Origin: Richelia sinica FACHB-800
Lineage (GTDB): Bacteria > Cyanobacteriota > Cyanobacteriia > Cyanobacteriales > Nostocaceae
Length of the DNA stretch: 64,000 bases
Direction of reading: 5' to 3'
Assembly (NCBI RefSeq): GCF_014698825.1
Contig: NZ_JACJTT010000018.1
Location: forward strand, 37,784 to 101,783
Positions 18,264-26,913 of this stretch are shown in pieces (the stretch's first letter is position 1; each line of letters begins with the position of its first letter). A program made the translations under genes and the position numbers. The notes beneath the pieces were generated by a model that saw only the letters and a list, made by a program, of their open reading frames with translations, did not search any database and was not told the DNA's origin.

Positions 18264-18512
18264 TTTTGATATTTGCGTATTTTGTCGAGGTTATTTTGTA
18301 ACTATTATACATCAATTTGATAACTTAACTAAGCATCTTGTTTCTTTTTCTGTCAAGATAATATTCTGCTTCTGTGCAAGCGGGTGCGTTGCTGACTCAA
18401 AGATGAATCTTGGGTATAGACACCTTGGATGATAAGAGTCTCTACAAACATTTTGATATAAGGTCAAAAATTGTTTTCATACATCATAAATATCAGCAAC
18501 GCAATTTAACGC

Positions 18513-20726
18513 TTAATGCACTAACTCAATAGCCCGCTTAGTCAACGCTTCCGCAGTCAACCCATTAAACGCCATCAACTCACCCGCACTTGCGGTAGTT
18601 TCCCCACGTTTCCAAGCGAAAATATCCCGCTTGCTGGTACTGCGTAACATAATAGGTTCTAACATCGCACCAGCACCACCAGTCACACCAATTAAGGCAT
18701 CACCAGCAAACAAACTAGCAAATTCTGCATCACTCAAAAACCCACCATCAGGTTCAGAACAAGTATCCCAAGCTGTATCATTAGCACGATATAAACGCCG
18801 GGGGTTAATAACAGAAATTATCTTTACCCCAATACCTTCAGTCTCTAAAAATGCGGCGGCTTCAAACACGGGAATTAAGGTCATATCGCCAATTACAGCA
18901 AATACAACTTGCTTTCCTCCCGCAACTTCATGTAATAAAATCGCGCCTTTTTCTAACCCTTGTTTGGTTTGTTCTAATGTTGTTCTAATGGGCAAAGGTG
19001 ACTTACTTGCAGTAATGACAATTCCTTTATTTTTTGTTCCTAAAGCCCAGTCATAACAGACTTGAATACTGTTAGCATCGGGGGGAAAAACAGGAAATAC
19101 ATTTCCATTTCTCATCATCGAAGCAAAATAGGCTTCAATTTCTGGTCTTTGGTGTGTCCAACCGTTGCGACCTTGTTCTAATGCACCGGCAGTAAATAAG
19201 GTAATGGTTGACGGTGTTTTTCTTCTTAATTCTGCCATTGCTTGGGTGACAGTTTGCCAAATTGGTAAACCATTGATGGCAAAAGATTCATAAGAACACC
19301 ACAAACTTCTCGCCCCCATTAAGGATAAACCAACTGCTAAACCTGCACAGGCATCTTCGCTCAAAGGTTCGTAAACTTGACCTCTGGGGGCTTGATGATA
19401 GGTTTCATCTGCTGTGGGGTGAATGATTTTTAATGCCTCATTAATATTACCAATTCCTGAAGCGGCGTTACCATCGGCGTTAGTGACGAGGAAGTTTTTA
19501 TCTTTATTTCCGATTATTCCGACTAACCTTCCCATTGCGGTGGTGGAAACTTTTGGATCTCCGCCAACTGCATATTCTTCTAATGGTAATTCGCCGATGT
19601 CTGCTAAAGGTAATTCAAATTCTGTAACTACAGTTTTCGCTGCGGGGCCACCTCCGGCACGTTCGGCGTTTGTGCGGACTGTTTGCCATGCTTCCACAGG
19701 TAAAGCGCGTTTTTGTAAAGCTGTGACAATATGAGGCGCGGTTAAGGTATCTTGAGGATAGAGGTTGTGAGATTTTGCCCCTAAAGCGTGAACACCCGCG
19801 CCTTTGAGTTGTTTAATGATAAATACCGTTAATGTGCCACTCAAAGCAGAACGGGCAGCTTTATCAACGCCTACTAATACCGCTTTGGTAAATTCTAACC
19901 GTTTTTGGAAGGAGAAAATGGTGCTATCTACGTAATCTCCCGGTTGGTTTTGGTCGTCAAATTCCTTGGCATCTACAATGATAACTTCCGCAAAACCGTT
20001 ACCTTTCCAATAAGCGATCATTTCATCATTGGTTTTTAAAGATACCATGCTATGATGCTCTTGGCTGTAACCGTTCCAAACTAGGATAGGTAGGAAGTTG
20101 GTTACTTTGGGGTAAGCGGTGTTAAAGTGCGCCATTGCACTCATGATGTAGGGTTCACCTAGTCCCCCATCTCCCACAGTGAAGGGGAAGAGTTTGTCAC
20201 GGTGCAGCAGTGCAGCAGACATGGCAAAATGTTGTCCTTGTCCCAAAGGACCAGCAGGGGCGAGAATACCAGGAATGTAACCAGATAAATGTCCGATTAG
20301 ACCATGTTTTTCTCGGAAGCGATCGCGCAATTGTTGTACTGTAGAAATGCCCATGTCTTCTAAGGAACGATCCAAAAACATGGCACTATAAAAACCAGGG
20401 GCGTGGTGTCCAACTTCGGTGATAATGTTTTTATGTCCCAGCATGACCAAAGCTGCATAAGCTTCCGCTTGGCTGGCAAAACCGCCGGGATGTCCAGAAG
20501 CCTTACTACCAGTAATTTGTAGAGTCAGGTAGCGCAGGGCATCAGCCGCGAGTAGGGTTTGATAAACTACATTTGGATCTGTAGGTGAGGCGATCGCACC
20601 CTTGCCCGATTCTATCACCGGCGTTGCCCCATAAGTTTCAAAATCTGGTAATGCTTCCCCAAAATATTGTATCCCTTCACAAAAATTCGGAAGCGCAGAG
20701 GATGCCTTTGATGTAGCTACTGTCAT
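18513..20726 (-). CDS. Transketolase/phosphoketolase-like thiamine diphosphate enzyme
   Basis: The 737-residue protein (start at the ATG MTVATSKASS; an upstream TTG is less likely) has the layout of a full-length transketolase-superfamily enzyme. The N-terminal half holds the thiamine diphosphate pocket, with GHPGGFASQAEAYAALV, HHAPGFYSAMFLD and the metal/diphosphate loop VGDGGLGEPY. A central pyrimidine domain follows (YHQAPRGQVYEPLSEDACAG) and then a C-terminal domain. The sequence is closer to the phosphoketolase/xylulose-5-phosphate enzyme branch of cyanobacteria than to Calvin-cycle transketolase TktA, which retains different motifs. It would act on sugar phosphates in the cytoplasm. The exact reaction (phosphoketolase, transketolase or epimerase-like) is not decided by the sequence. 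Confidence 0.75.
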   Translation of the reverse strand: MTVATSKASSALPNFCEGIQYFGEALPDFETYGATPVIESGKGAIASPTDPNVVYQTLLAADALRYLTLQITGSKASGHPGGFASQAEAYAALVMLGHKNIITEVGHHAPGFYSAMFLDRSLEDMGISTVQQLRDRFREKHGLIGHLSGYIPGILAPAGPLGQGQHFAMSAALLHRDKLFPFTVGDGGLGEPYIMSAMAHFNTAYPKVTNFLPILVWNGYSQEHHSMVSLKTNDEMIAYWKGNGFAEVIIVDAKEFDDQNQPGDYVDSTIFSFQKRLEFTKAVLVGVDKAARSALSGTLTVFIIKQLKGAGVHALGAKSHNLYPQDTLTAPHIVTALQKRALPVEAWQTVRTNAERAGGGPAAKTVVTEFELPLADIGELPLEEYAVGGDPKVSTTAMGRLVGIIGNKDKNFLVTNADGNAASGIGNINEALKIIHPTADETYHQAPRGQVYEPLSEDACAGLAVGLSLMGARSLWCSYESFAINGLPIWQTVTQAMAELRRKTPSTITLFTAGALEQGRNGWTHQRPEIEAYFASMMRNGNVFPVFPPDANSIQVCYDWALGTKNKGIVITASKSPLPIRTTLEQTKQGLEKGAILLHEVAGGKQVVFAVIGDMTLIPVFEAAAFLETEGIGVKIISVINPRRLYRANDTAWDTCSEPDGGFLSDAEFASLFAGDALIGVTGGAGAMLEPIMLRSTSKRDIFAWKRGETTASAGELMAFNGLTAEALTKRAIELVH

Positions 20727-21121
20727 GCTGAGTACCTTAATAAAATGCGGAGAAATTTGCAATGTTTGTTCACATTAACAAAAATTTTACATCTTTCAGG
20801 TTGTAATCCGAATTTTCTATAAACAGGAATTATCATGAATCAGTCTCAATTGTTCATATCAATAAAAAACATCAATTAATCTATAGTTATCACAAATGAT
20901 AGCGATTAATAAAATGTATACTTCAATTGCTTTGACTATCAATTTTCTAGATAATTTTTAATTCTCTATTTTGTCAATCCTGTTATGGTTACTACTGCTA
21001 AAAAATAGGGTACTAGCAATGCTAATACCCTATTTAACATGGCCTATGATACTGAACAATGAACCTTTATCACTTAGTGTTCAATCCCATAATTGAGCCT
21101 AAAGATGCTGCTAAAAAAAGA
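20727..21121. other. Intergenic region between a peptide gene and the transketolase-like gene
   Basis: No coding frame is credible. It holds the terminator at 21003-21035 and, nearer 20760-20830, AT-rich DNA that should contain the promoter of the transketolase-like gene. Confidence 0.4.
21003..21035 (-). terminator. Strong hairpin, terminator of the Gly-Gly peptide genes
   Basis: Arms AAATAGGGTACTAGC (21003-21017) and GCTAATACCCTATTT (21021-21035) pair with one mismatch around a 3-nt loop. On the minus strand the stem runs into six T residues. It lies 86 bp past the stop of the peptide gene at 21122. The TAGCAATGCTA centre recurs in the hairpin after the P450 gene. Confidence 0.65.
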
Positions 21122-21418
21122 TTAAAATACCAAATAGACATTTGTCTGCGAAAAGTCAATGGTCAATATTTTGTTGTCATAGAAACCTAATGAGTTTAGA
21201 TATGTGTCTGCAAAACTATTGAAACCATCACAAATAATTTGCCTCTGACTATTCCATAAAGGTATAATAGTATTTCCTCCTGATATTGTTTCCATTTCTT
21301 CTAAAGTAAGATGATGAAACGGCCTATTTAATTCATCAGCAGATATTTCAGATTTCACACTTGTAGCCCTTGTCTTAATTAATTCAGAGATGAGCAGGCG
21401 TAAAAGTTGGTAATCCAT
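21122..21418 (-). CDS. Double-glycine leader peptide, RiPP/bacteriocin-like (A)
   Basis: The 98-residue product has a leader ending in HLTLEEMETISGG, the acidic/hydrophobic pattern plus Gly-Gly cleaved by C39-peptidase exporters. The mature part (NTIIPLWNSQRQ ...) ends in LTIDFSQTNVYLVF. This ending is related to the end of the next peptide upstream (NTIDYSRSTYIVI), so the two are paralogues. The leader is unusually long for the class (about 50 residues). Start is the ATG at 21418; no clear ribosome site. No exporter or modification enzyme is adjacent; the nearest C39 exporter is 37 kb away. Confidence 0.6.
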   Translation of the reverse strand: MDYQLLRLLISELIKTRATSVKSEISADELNRPFHHLTLEEMETISGGNTIIPLWNSQRQIICDGFNSFADTYLNSLGFYDNKILTIDFSQTNVYLVF

Positions 21419-21488
21419 CAAAAACTGTTAACAAATACCCTTAATAAAAACAGTTTTGTACAACACCTGAATTGATGCAAACAATGAT

Positions 21489-21743
21489 TTACCAGGAATT
21501 GATCACAATGTATGTTGACCGGGAATAATCTATGGTATTAAACTTACTATCACGGATACTATTACCTACTCCTTCAATTGTATTTGATGGACTATTTATA
21601 TCTCCATGATTAGTATTTATATAATAGTTATTTAAACTACCCGCACTCCCGCCACAGACCGTTAATGTTTCAGTTGGAGATAATTCACGAAAAAAGCTAC
21701 TGGCATTATCAGCCTTAAGATTGGTAATCACTATTTTCTTCAT
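21489..21743 (-). CDS. Double-glycine leader peptide, RiPP/bacteriocin-like (B)
   Basis: The product has 84 residues from the ATG at 21743, which has GAGG 8 nt upstream; the longer frame from a TTG is rejected. The leader MKKIVITNLKADN ... FRELSPTETLTVCGG ends in Gly-Gly, with a Cys just before it. The mature part is rich in Asn, Ser and Thr and closes with FNTIDYSRSTYIVINSW, matching the tail of the downstream peptide. The 70-bp gap and same strand suggest one transcript for both. Function is unknown; export after leader cleavage is expected. Confidence 0.65.
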   Translation of the reverse strand: MKKIVITNLKADNASSFFRELSPTETLTVCGGSAGSLNNYYINTNHGDINSPSNTIEGVGNSIRDSKFNTIDYSRSTYIVINSW

Positions 21744-22254
21744 GGTTTTATCCTCTAACTTAAGAGTTAATTCTGCTCTAGTCTTATCTACATAACTAGC
21801 TAGACTTAAGGTAATATAACTCTTCCAAAGAAATAAAGCTTTATGCACATCGTTTGCAGACAAAACCCTTTCATTTATGTCTAAAATTGATTTTTTTACA
21901 AAATTACTATAAACATACTCATTGAATTAACATACAATCATAAAATCTACATTAATTAAAGACTGGGATTTAAGTGCTCAAATATTTGAAAAATTGCCAC
22001 TTCCATATCCTTAACCTTGCTTGCCTATTGCTAAGACATAATTAAATATCTTTTGTCTATAAAATTTATGTAATAGTAATCCAGAGGACATATTTATCTG
22101 CAATATCAATACAAACTTTTATTTTGGCTTTAAAGTTTAATCAATTTTTCTGAGAAAGTATCACTATGGATGTATATGTTTGTGTATAAGCATATTTTGT
22201 ATATACTAGTTCTGTAATTATCTAATTCTAAATTCACTGAGAAATTTAGAATCA
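21744..22254. other. Divergent intergenic region (peptide genes / P450)
   Basis: About 510 bp of AT-rich DNA between divergent genes, so it should hold both promoters. A 10-bp inverted repeat lies directly before the P450 start (separate entry). No coding frame is supported. Confidence 0.5.
22225..22252 (+). promoter_or_regulatory. Hairpin directly before the P450 start codon
   Basis: ATTCTAAATT (22225-22234) and AATTTAGAAT (22243-22252) are perfect 10-bp arms with an 8-nt loop, ending 2 nt before the ATG. No Shine-Dalgarno is visible outside it; the loop CACTGAGA contains GAGA. It could be an operator or a translational control hairpin. Confidence 0.45.
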
Positions 22255-23667
22255 ATGAACATAGATTCCTCACAGAAAAATCTTATGCCTCTACCAACTG
22301 GACCCAAAACCTCAGCTACAGTACAAATGCTAAACTGGGTATTTAGACCCATGACCTACATGGAAGAATGTGCCAAAGTTTACGGAGACATTTTTACTCT
22401 CAAGCTGCAAAGAAATTTACCTCCACTCATATTTATCCATAGTCCTGAGGCAATGCAAGAGGTATTAACTAATGATACCAAAGAGTTAGAAGCACCAGGA
22501 GATTTAAACGATATTTTTGAATATTTACTAGGTAAAAATTCGGTCATTTCCCAAAGTGGTAAAGAACACCAGCGCCAACGTCAGTTGTTGATGCCTCCCT
22601 TACATGGGGAAAGAATGCGAACTTATGCTGATGTTATTAATGAGGTGACTGAGAAAGCCATTAACAAACAACAATTTAATCAACCTTGGAATGCGCGGAC
22701 AGTTAGCCAAGAAATCACCCTCAGCGTGATGATGCAAGCTGTTTTTGGTCTTTATGAAGGGGAGAGGGCAGAAAAAATCCAAAAATTATTGTGTGAAATT
22801 ATAGAAGTGGGTAGTGCAGCTTGGAGAGTCGCATTATTATATTTTCCTGCTTTACAAAATGCGATTGGTATTTCTCAAATTCTCAAACTGCAAGACCGTC
22901 GGCAAGAATTAGCTGACCAACTTCTGTATCAAGAAATTCAAGCACGACGAGAAAATCCAGACCCATCACGTACAGATATCCTCAGTTTACTTATGGCTGC
23001 CAGAGATGAAGATGGTCAACCCATGAGTGATGTGGAATTAAGGGATGAATTAATGACCTTGTTAGTAGCAGGTCATGAAACCACTGCTACAGCTATTGCT
23101 TGGGCCTTATATTGGATTCATAAACTACCCCAAGTACGTCAAAAACTACTACAAGAACTAGATAGCTTAGGGGAAAATCCAGATGTCAACGCCATCTTTA
23201 AACTACCCTATCTCACCGCTGTTTGCAACGAAACCTTACGGATTTATCCTGTGGGAATGCTGACCTTTCCGAGAAGGGTGAAAAAGCCTATAACATTGTG
23301 TGGTCATGAACTCGAACCAGGGTCAGTGGTGATGGGTTCAATTTACCTAACTCACCATCGAGAAGATATATACCCTAACTCTAAGCAATTTAATCCAGAA
23401 CGCTTTTTAGAAAAACAATTTTCACCCTATGAATTTCTACCTTTTGGGGGTGGTGCAAGGCGTTGTATAGGTCTAGCATTTGCCCAATTTGAAATGAAAT
23501 TAGCACTTGCCAAAATTCTGACTAATTGGGAGTTAGAACTGGTTAACCAGAGTGAAATTAAACCAAAACGTCGTGGTTTAGTCACAGGACCCGATAGACC
23601 GATTCAAATGGTGATCAAAAATCGTCGTCAGCAAAAAGCCCAGATTTTAGAAGCGGTGACAATTTAA
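22255..23667 (+). CDS. Cytochrome P450 (CYP110-like)
   Basis: The 470-residue protein is a soluble-type bacterial P450. It has the I-helix oxygen-activation motif AGHETTATAIAWAL, the K-helix ExxR in NETLRIYP, the PERF motif and the haem loop FLPFGGGARRCIGLAFAQFE, with the thiolate Cys404. Family-type length and all key residues indicate an active monooxygenase. The sequence resembles the CYP110 family of filamentous cyanobacteria, several members of which oxidise fatty acids or terpenes. No terpene synthase or ferredoxin is adjacent. The substrate here is unknown. The next gene downstream on the same strand is 292 bp away, past a hairpin, so it is probably monocistronic. Confidence 0.9.
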   Translation: MNIDSSQKNLMPLPTGPKTSATVQMLNWVFRPMTYMEECAKVYGDIFTLKLQRNLPPLIFIHSPEAMQEVLTNDTKELEAPGDLNDIFEYLLGKNSVISQSGKEHQRQRQLLMPPLHGERMRTYADVINEVTEKAINKQQFNQPWNARTVSQEITLSVMMQAVFGLYEGERAEKIQKLLCEIIEVGSAAWRVALLYFPALQNAIGISQILKLQDRRQELADQLLYQEIQARRENPDPSRTDILSLLMAARDEDGQPMSDVELRDELMTLLVAGHETTATAIAWALYWIHKLPQVRQKLLQELDSLGENPDVNAIFKLPYLTAVCNETLRIYPVGMLTFPRRVKKPITLCGHELEPGSVVMGSIYLTHHREDIYPNSKQFNPERFLEKQFSPYEFLPFGGGARRCIGLAFAQFEMKLALAKILTNWELELVNQSEIKPKRRGLVTGPDRPIQMVIKNRRQQKAQILEAVTI

Positions 23668-23719
23668 TGTTGAAATCAAACTGATTTTGATATCTATAAA
23701 AGCATTGATGAATCAGTAG

Positions 23720-23740
23720 GGGTTTAGCATTGCTAAACCC
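23720..23740 (+). terminator. Hairpin after the P450 gene
   Basis: GGGTTTAGC (23720-23728) pairs perfectly with GCTAAACCC (23732-23740) around ATT. No T-run follows, so terminator activity is uncertain. The centre TAGCATTGCTA resembles the hairpin at 21003-21035. Confidence 0.45.
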
Positions 23741-23959
23741 TAACAATAATATTGATCAAATAAATAATTAAAATATTATAGATTTGCTAAAAAATTGACC
23801 ATAACTATCAAATAACTATTTATTCTGCATTTTATTTTCTGTATCCTTAATCTTGCCTTGTTGATAATTACTACCGGGCATATATCCTTTTATAGATACT
23901 CTCCTGAGTATCCAAGATATACATTAGCTTGTATCACCATAGGAGGTAAGTAAAAAATT

Positions 23960-24718
23960 ATGTCATTAGACCAGCAAAAATTTCCGGAAAGACTCTTATC
24001 TCAAGAAGCAGAACGTAGACTTTCTAGTCAGCTAGACCAAGTAGACAGCATTAGAGTTGATGTGCAAACTGATATTCTCAAAATCTTTCAAGGACAGCTA
24101 GATGCTGTTTCTCTAGCAGGGGAAGGCTTAGTAGTTCAAGACCAAATTCGCGTCCAAGAAATTCATCTACAAACAGATAGTATTAACTTCAATCCTCTCA
24201 GTGTAATTTTTGGGCAAATTCAACTCAATGCCCCAGTTAATGCGATGGCGAAAATCGTCATTACAGAAGCTGATATTAACCTTGCTCTCAATTCAGAATT
24301 TATATATACACAAGATATGGAACTATGCTTAGATGGTAAACCTGTAAAATTTCAACTCAAAAAAATACAGATATCCTTAGGTGATAACCAAGAAATAGAA
24401 TGTAATGGTGAAATTTTGATGACGGAAAATCTCCAAAGTCACAATTTAGAATATACTGCCATTATTAAGCCGCCTCTTCATGCTAGCAATACCAGTTTTA
24501 AAGATTTTCGATGCTTACAAGAAACAGGTATATCCCTAGATTTAATTACTGCTTTAATGCAGAAAATAAAAGAATTAATCAATCTCAGTTATTTTCAATG
24601 GCACGATATAGGATTGCTGATTAAAGACATAACCATTGCTGAGAAAAAATTAATACTGATAGTAGAAGCTATAGTCAAACAAATTCCACCAATAGTCAAT
24701 ACCTTATCTTCAACATAA
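23960..24718 (+). CDS. DUF2993 (LmeA-like) protein
   Basis: The protein has 252 residues and a textbook ribosome site AGGAGG at 23941. It shows the DUF2993 pattern: an N-terminal segment (FPERLLSQEAERRLSSQLDQ), then repeated beta-strands (SIRVDVQTDILKIFQGQLDA, LSVIFGQIQLNAPVNAMAKI), as in cyanobacterial relatives of mycobacterial LmeA. No signal peptide is evident. The family is thought to bind lipids or act at the envelope, but its role in cyanobacteria is not established. It precedes the carotenoid ketolase gene by about 100 bp on the same strand and may be cotranscribed with it. Confidence 0.75.
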   Translation: MSLDQQKFPERLLSQEAERRLSSQLDQVDSIRVDVQTDILKIFQGQLDAVSLAGEGLVVQDQIRVQEIHLQTDSINFNPLSVIFGQIQLNAPVNAMAKIVITEADINLALNSEFIYTQDMELCLDGKPVKFQLKKIQISLGDNQEIECNGEILMTENLQSHNLEYTAIIKPPLHASNTSFKDFRCLQETGISLDLITALMQKIKELINLSYFQWHDIGLLIKDITIAEKKLILIVEAIVKQIPPIVNTLSST

Positions 24719-24815
24719 AAATATTCATCATCATCAGTATTTTTTTACAACTGTATGATGTAAATTTAAGCAAAATCTTTTAATATCAAAAAAACGACCT
24801 TCTGATATAAACACG

Positions 24816-26513
24816 ATGATGCCAGAGTATGATGTTGTAATTATTGGTGCTGGACACAATGGTTTAGTGTGCGCGGCTTATTTGCTTAAAGCTGGTTATA
24901 GCGTTCTACTACTAGAAAAGCGTTCTGTTCCCGGTGGTGCAGCCACAACTGAAGAATGTATACCAGACCAAGCACCGGGATTTAAATTTAATTTATGCGC
25001 CATTGACCATGAATTTATCCACCTGGGGCCAGTCGTGGAAGAATTAGAACTCAAAAAATACGGTTTAGAATATTTAGATTGTGATCCTGTCGCCTTTTGT
25101 CCCCATCCTGACGGTAAATATTTCTTAGCACATAAATCTCTGGAAAAAACCTGTGCAGAAATTGCTCGGTATAGTGAACGTGATGCCCAAAAATATGCGG
25201 AATTTACTCATTATTGGCAAAGGGCATTAGGGGCGATGATTCCCATGTTTAATGCTCCACCCAAATCAATTATAGATATAGCCGGTAATTACGATATTAC
25301 TAAATTAAAAGATTTATTTTCTGTCATTGGTTCTCCCACCAAAACACTAGATTTTGTGCGGAATATGATGACTAGTGCAGAAGATTTACTGACCGAGTGG
25401 TTTGATTCAGAATTTCTCAAAGCACCTTTAGCTAGATTAGCATCAGAATTGGGTGCGCCACCTTCACAAAAAACCATTGCCATTGGGGCAATTATGATGG
25501 CTATGCGCCATAATCCTGGTATGACTAGACCCCGTGGTGGTACAGGTGCATTAGTTCAAGCATTGGTGAATTTAGTCACGAGTAAAGGTGGTGTAATTCT
25601 CACAGACCAGCAAGTGGAAAAGGTATTAATTGATGATGCTAAAGCTGTGGGTGTTAGGGTAGCTGGTGGGGTAGAATACCGGGCTAAATATGGTGTAATT
25701 TCTAATATTGATGCCCAAAGGCTATTTTTAAGAATGACAGATAAAAGTGATATTGATGCAGTGGCACCTGATTTATGGGAAAGATTAGAACGACGTATCG
25801 TTAATAATAATGAAACTATTCTTAAGATAGATTTAGCGTTAGATGAACCCCTGCATTTTCCTTACCATGACCACAAAGATGAATATTTAATTGGTTCAAT
25901 TTTAATTGCTGATTCTGTTGCCCATGTAGAACAAGCTCACAGTAAATGTACATTAGGAGAAATTCCTGATTCTGATCCTTCCATGTATGTGGTTATGCCT
26001 AGCGCCCTTGACCCTACTTTAGCACCTCCAGGCAAACATACAGTCTGGATTGAATTTTTTGCACCGTATCAAATTGCTGGGGCTGAGGGTACAGGGTTAA
26101 AAGGAACAGGTTGGACTGATGAATTGAAAAATAAAGTGGCAGATAGAGTAGTGGATAAATTAGCAACTTATGCCCCAAATGTGAAACAAGCAACTATTGC
26201 TAGAAGAGTAGAAAGCCCCGCCGAGTTGGGAGAAAGATTAGGCTCTTATAAGGGGAATTATTATCATATTGATATGACCTTAGATCAGATGGTATTTTTT
26301 AGACCTTTACCAGAATTAGCGAATTATAAAACCCCCATTGAGAATTTATTTTTAACTGGTGCGGGTACACATCCTGGTGGTTCTATTTCGGGAATGCCTG
26401 GGCGTAATTGTGCAAGAGTATTTTTACAGACTAAGCACCCTATTACTCAGACTTTGAGGGATGCACGGGATTCAATTAAGTCTACTGTGGAGTCGGTGTT
26501 TAAAATTGGATAA
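24816..26513 (+). CDS. crtO: CrtO-type beta-carotene ketolase (phytoene-desaturase family flavoprotein)
   Basis: The 565-residue protein begins with an FAD-binding dinucleotide fold (YDVVIIGAGHNGLVCAAYLL, then GYSVLLLEKRSVPGGAATTE). It ends with the carotenoid-oxidoreductase motif ENLFLTGAGTHPGGSISGMPG. Length and the internal PDQAPGFKFNLCAIDHEFIH region match cyanobacterial CrtO, which introduces keto groups into beta-carotene to give echinenone and canthaxanthin at the membrane. The wider family also has desaturases and isomerases, so CrtO is assigned by overall resemblance. Two ATG codons (24816, 24819) are possible starts. It follows the DUF2993 gene on the same strand. Confidence 0.8.
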   Translation: MMPEYDVVIIGAGHNGLVCAAYLLKAGYSVLLLEKRSVPGGAATTEECIPDQAPGFKFNLCAIDHEFIHLGPVVEELELKKYGLEYLDCDPVAFCPHPDGKYFLAHKSLEKTCAEIARYSERDAQKYAEFTHYWQRALGAMIPMFNAPPKSIIDIAGNYDITKLKDLFSVIGSPTKTLDFVRNMMTSAEDLLTEWFDSEFLKAPLARLASELGAPPSQKTIAIGAIMMAMRHNPGMTRPRGGTGALVQALVNLVTSKGGVILTDQQVEKVLIDDAKAVGVRVAGGVEYRAKYGVISNIDAQRLFLRMTDKSDIDAVAPDLWERLERRIVNNNETILKIDLALDEPLHFPYHDHKDEYLIGSILIADSVAHVEQAHSKCTLGEIPDSDPSMYVVMPSALDPTLAPPGKHTVWIEFFAPYQIAGAEGTGLKGTGWTDELKNKVADRVVDKLATYAPNVKQATIARRVESPAELGERLGSYKGNYYHIDMTLDQMVFFRPLPELANYKTPIENLFLTGAGTHPGGSISGMPGRNCARVFLQTKHPITQTLRDARDSIKSTVESVFKIG

Positions 26514-26913
26514 ATGTGGTAAATGAGGTTACAGCAAATTTCATTTAAGTGAAGCACAACTATAGCGGGCAAGATGCCCGCACCACAAGAGTTAGATTAT
26601 TCATGTGTATAAATTATACACTTGCAATCTGCTGTATACAGTTCAGTTAATCAAAAAGTAGCGGACTGACACTACTACAATGATGCAAAAAAATTGTAGT
26701 GGCGTGTCTAGACTAAAATGCTGCATTAAAACTCTCTTGTGAGATAAGCTCTCTAGCCCGTCCGGTGCGGGCAAGATGCCCACACCACAAGAAATATATT
26801 TTTGCACTAATTTAAGCTTGCCACGTCACTACAGATTAGATTTATTGGTGCATTTAGAGAAAATTTTCAGGGGAAAAAGTCCAATCCCACTGAAAAACAG
26901 GTTTTGCTGTCGT
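26514..26913. other. Convergent intergenic region with a duplicated 25-bp hairpin repeat
   Basis: This separates crtO (plus) and ftsH (minus). A 25-bp unit, GCGGGCAAGATGCCC followed by a CACCACAAG tail, occurs at 26565-26589 and again at 26767-26791 with one mismatch. In the first copy GCGGGC and GCCCGC form a hairpin. No coding frame is supported. Confidence 0.6.
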
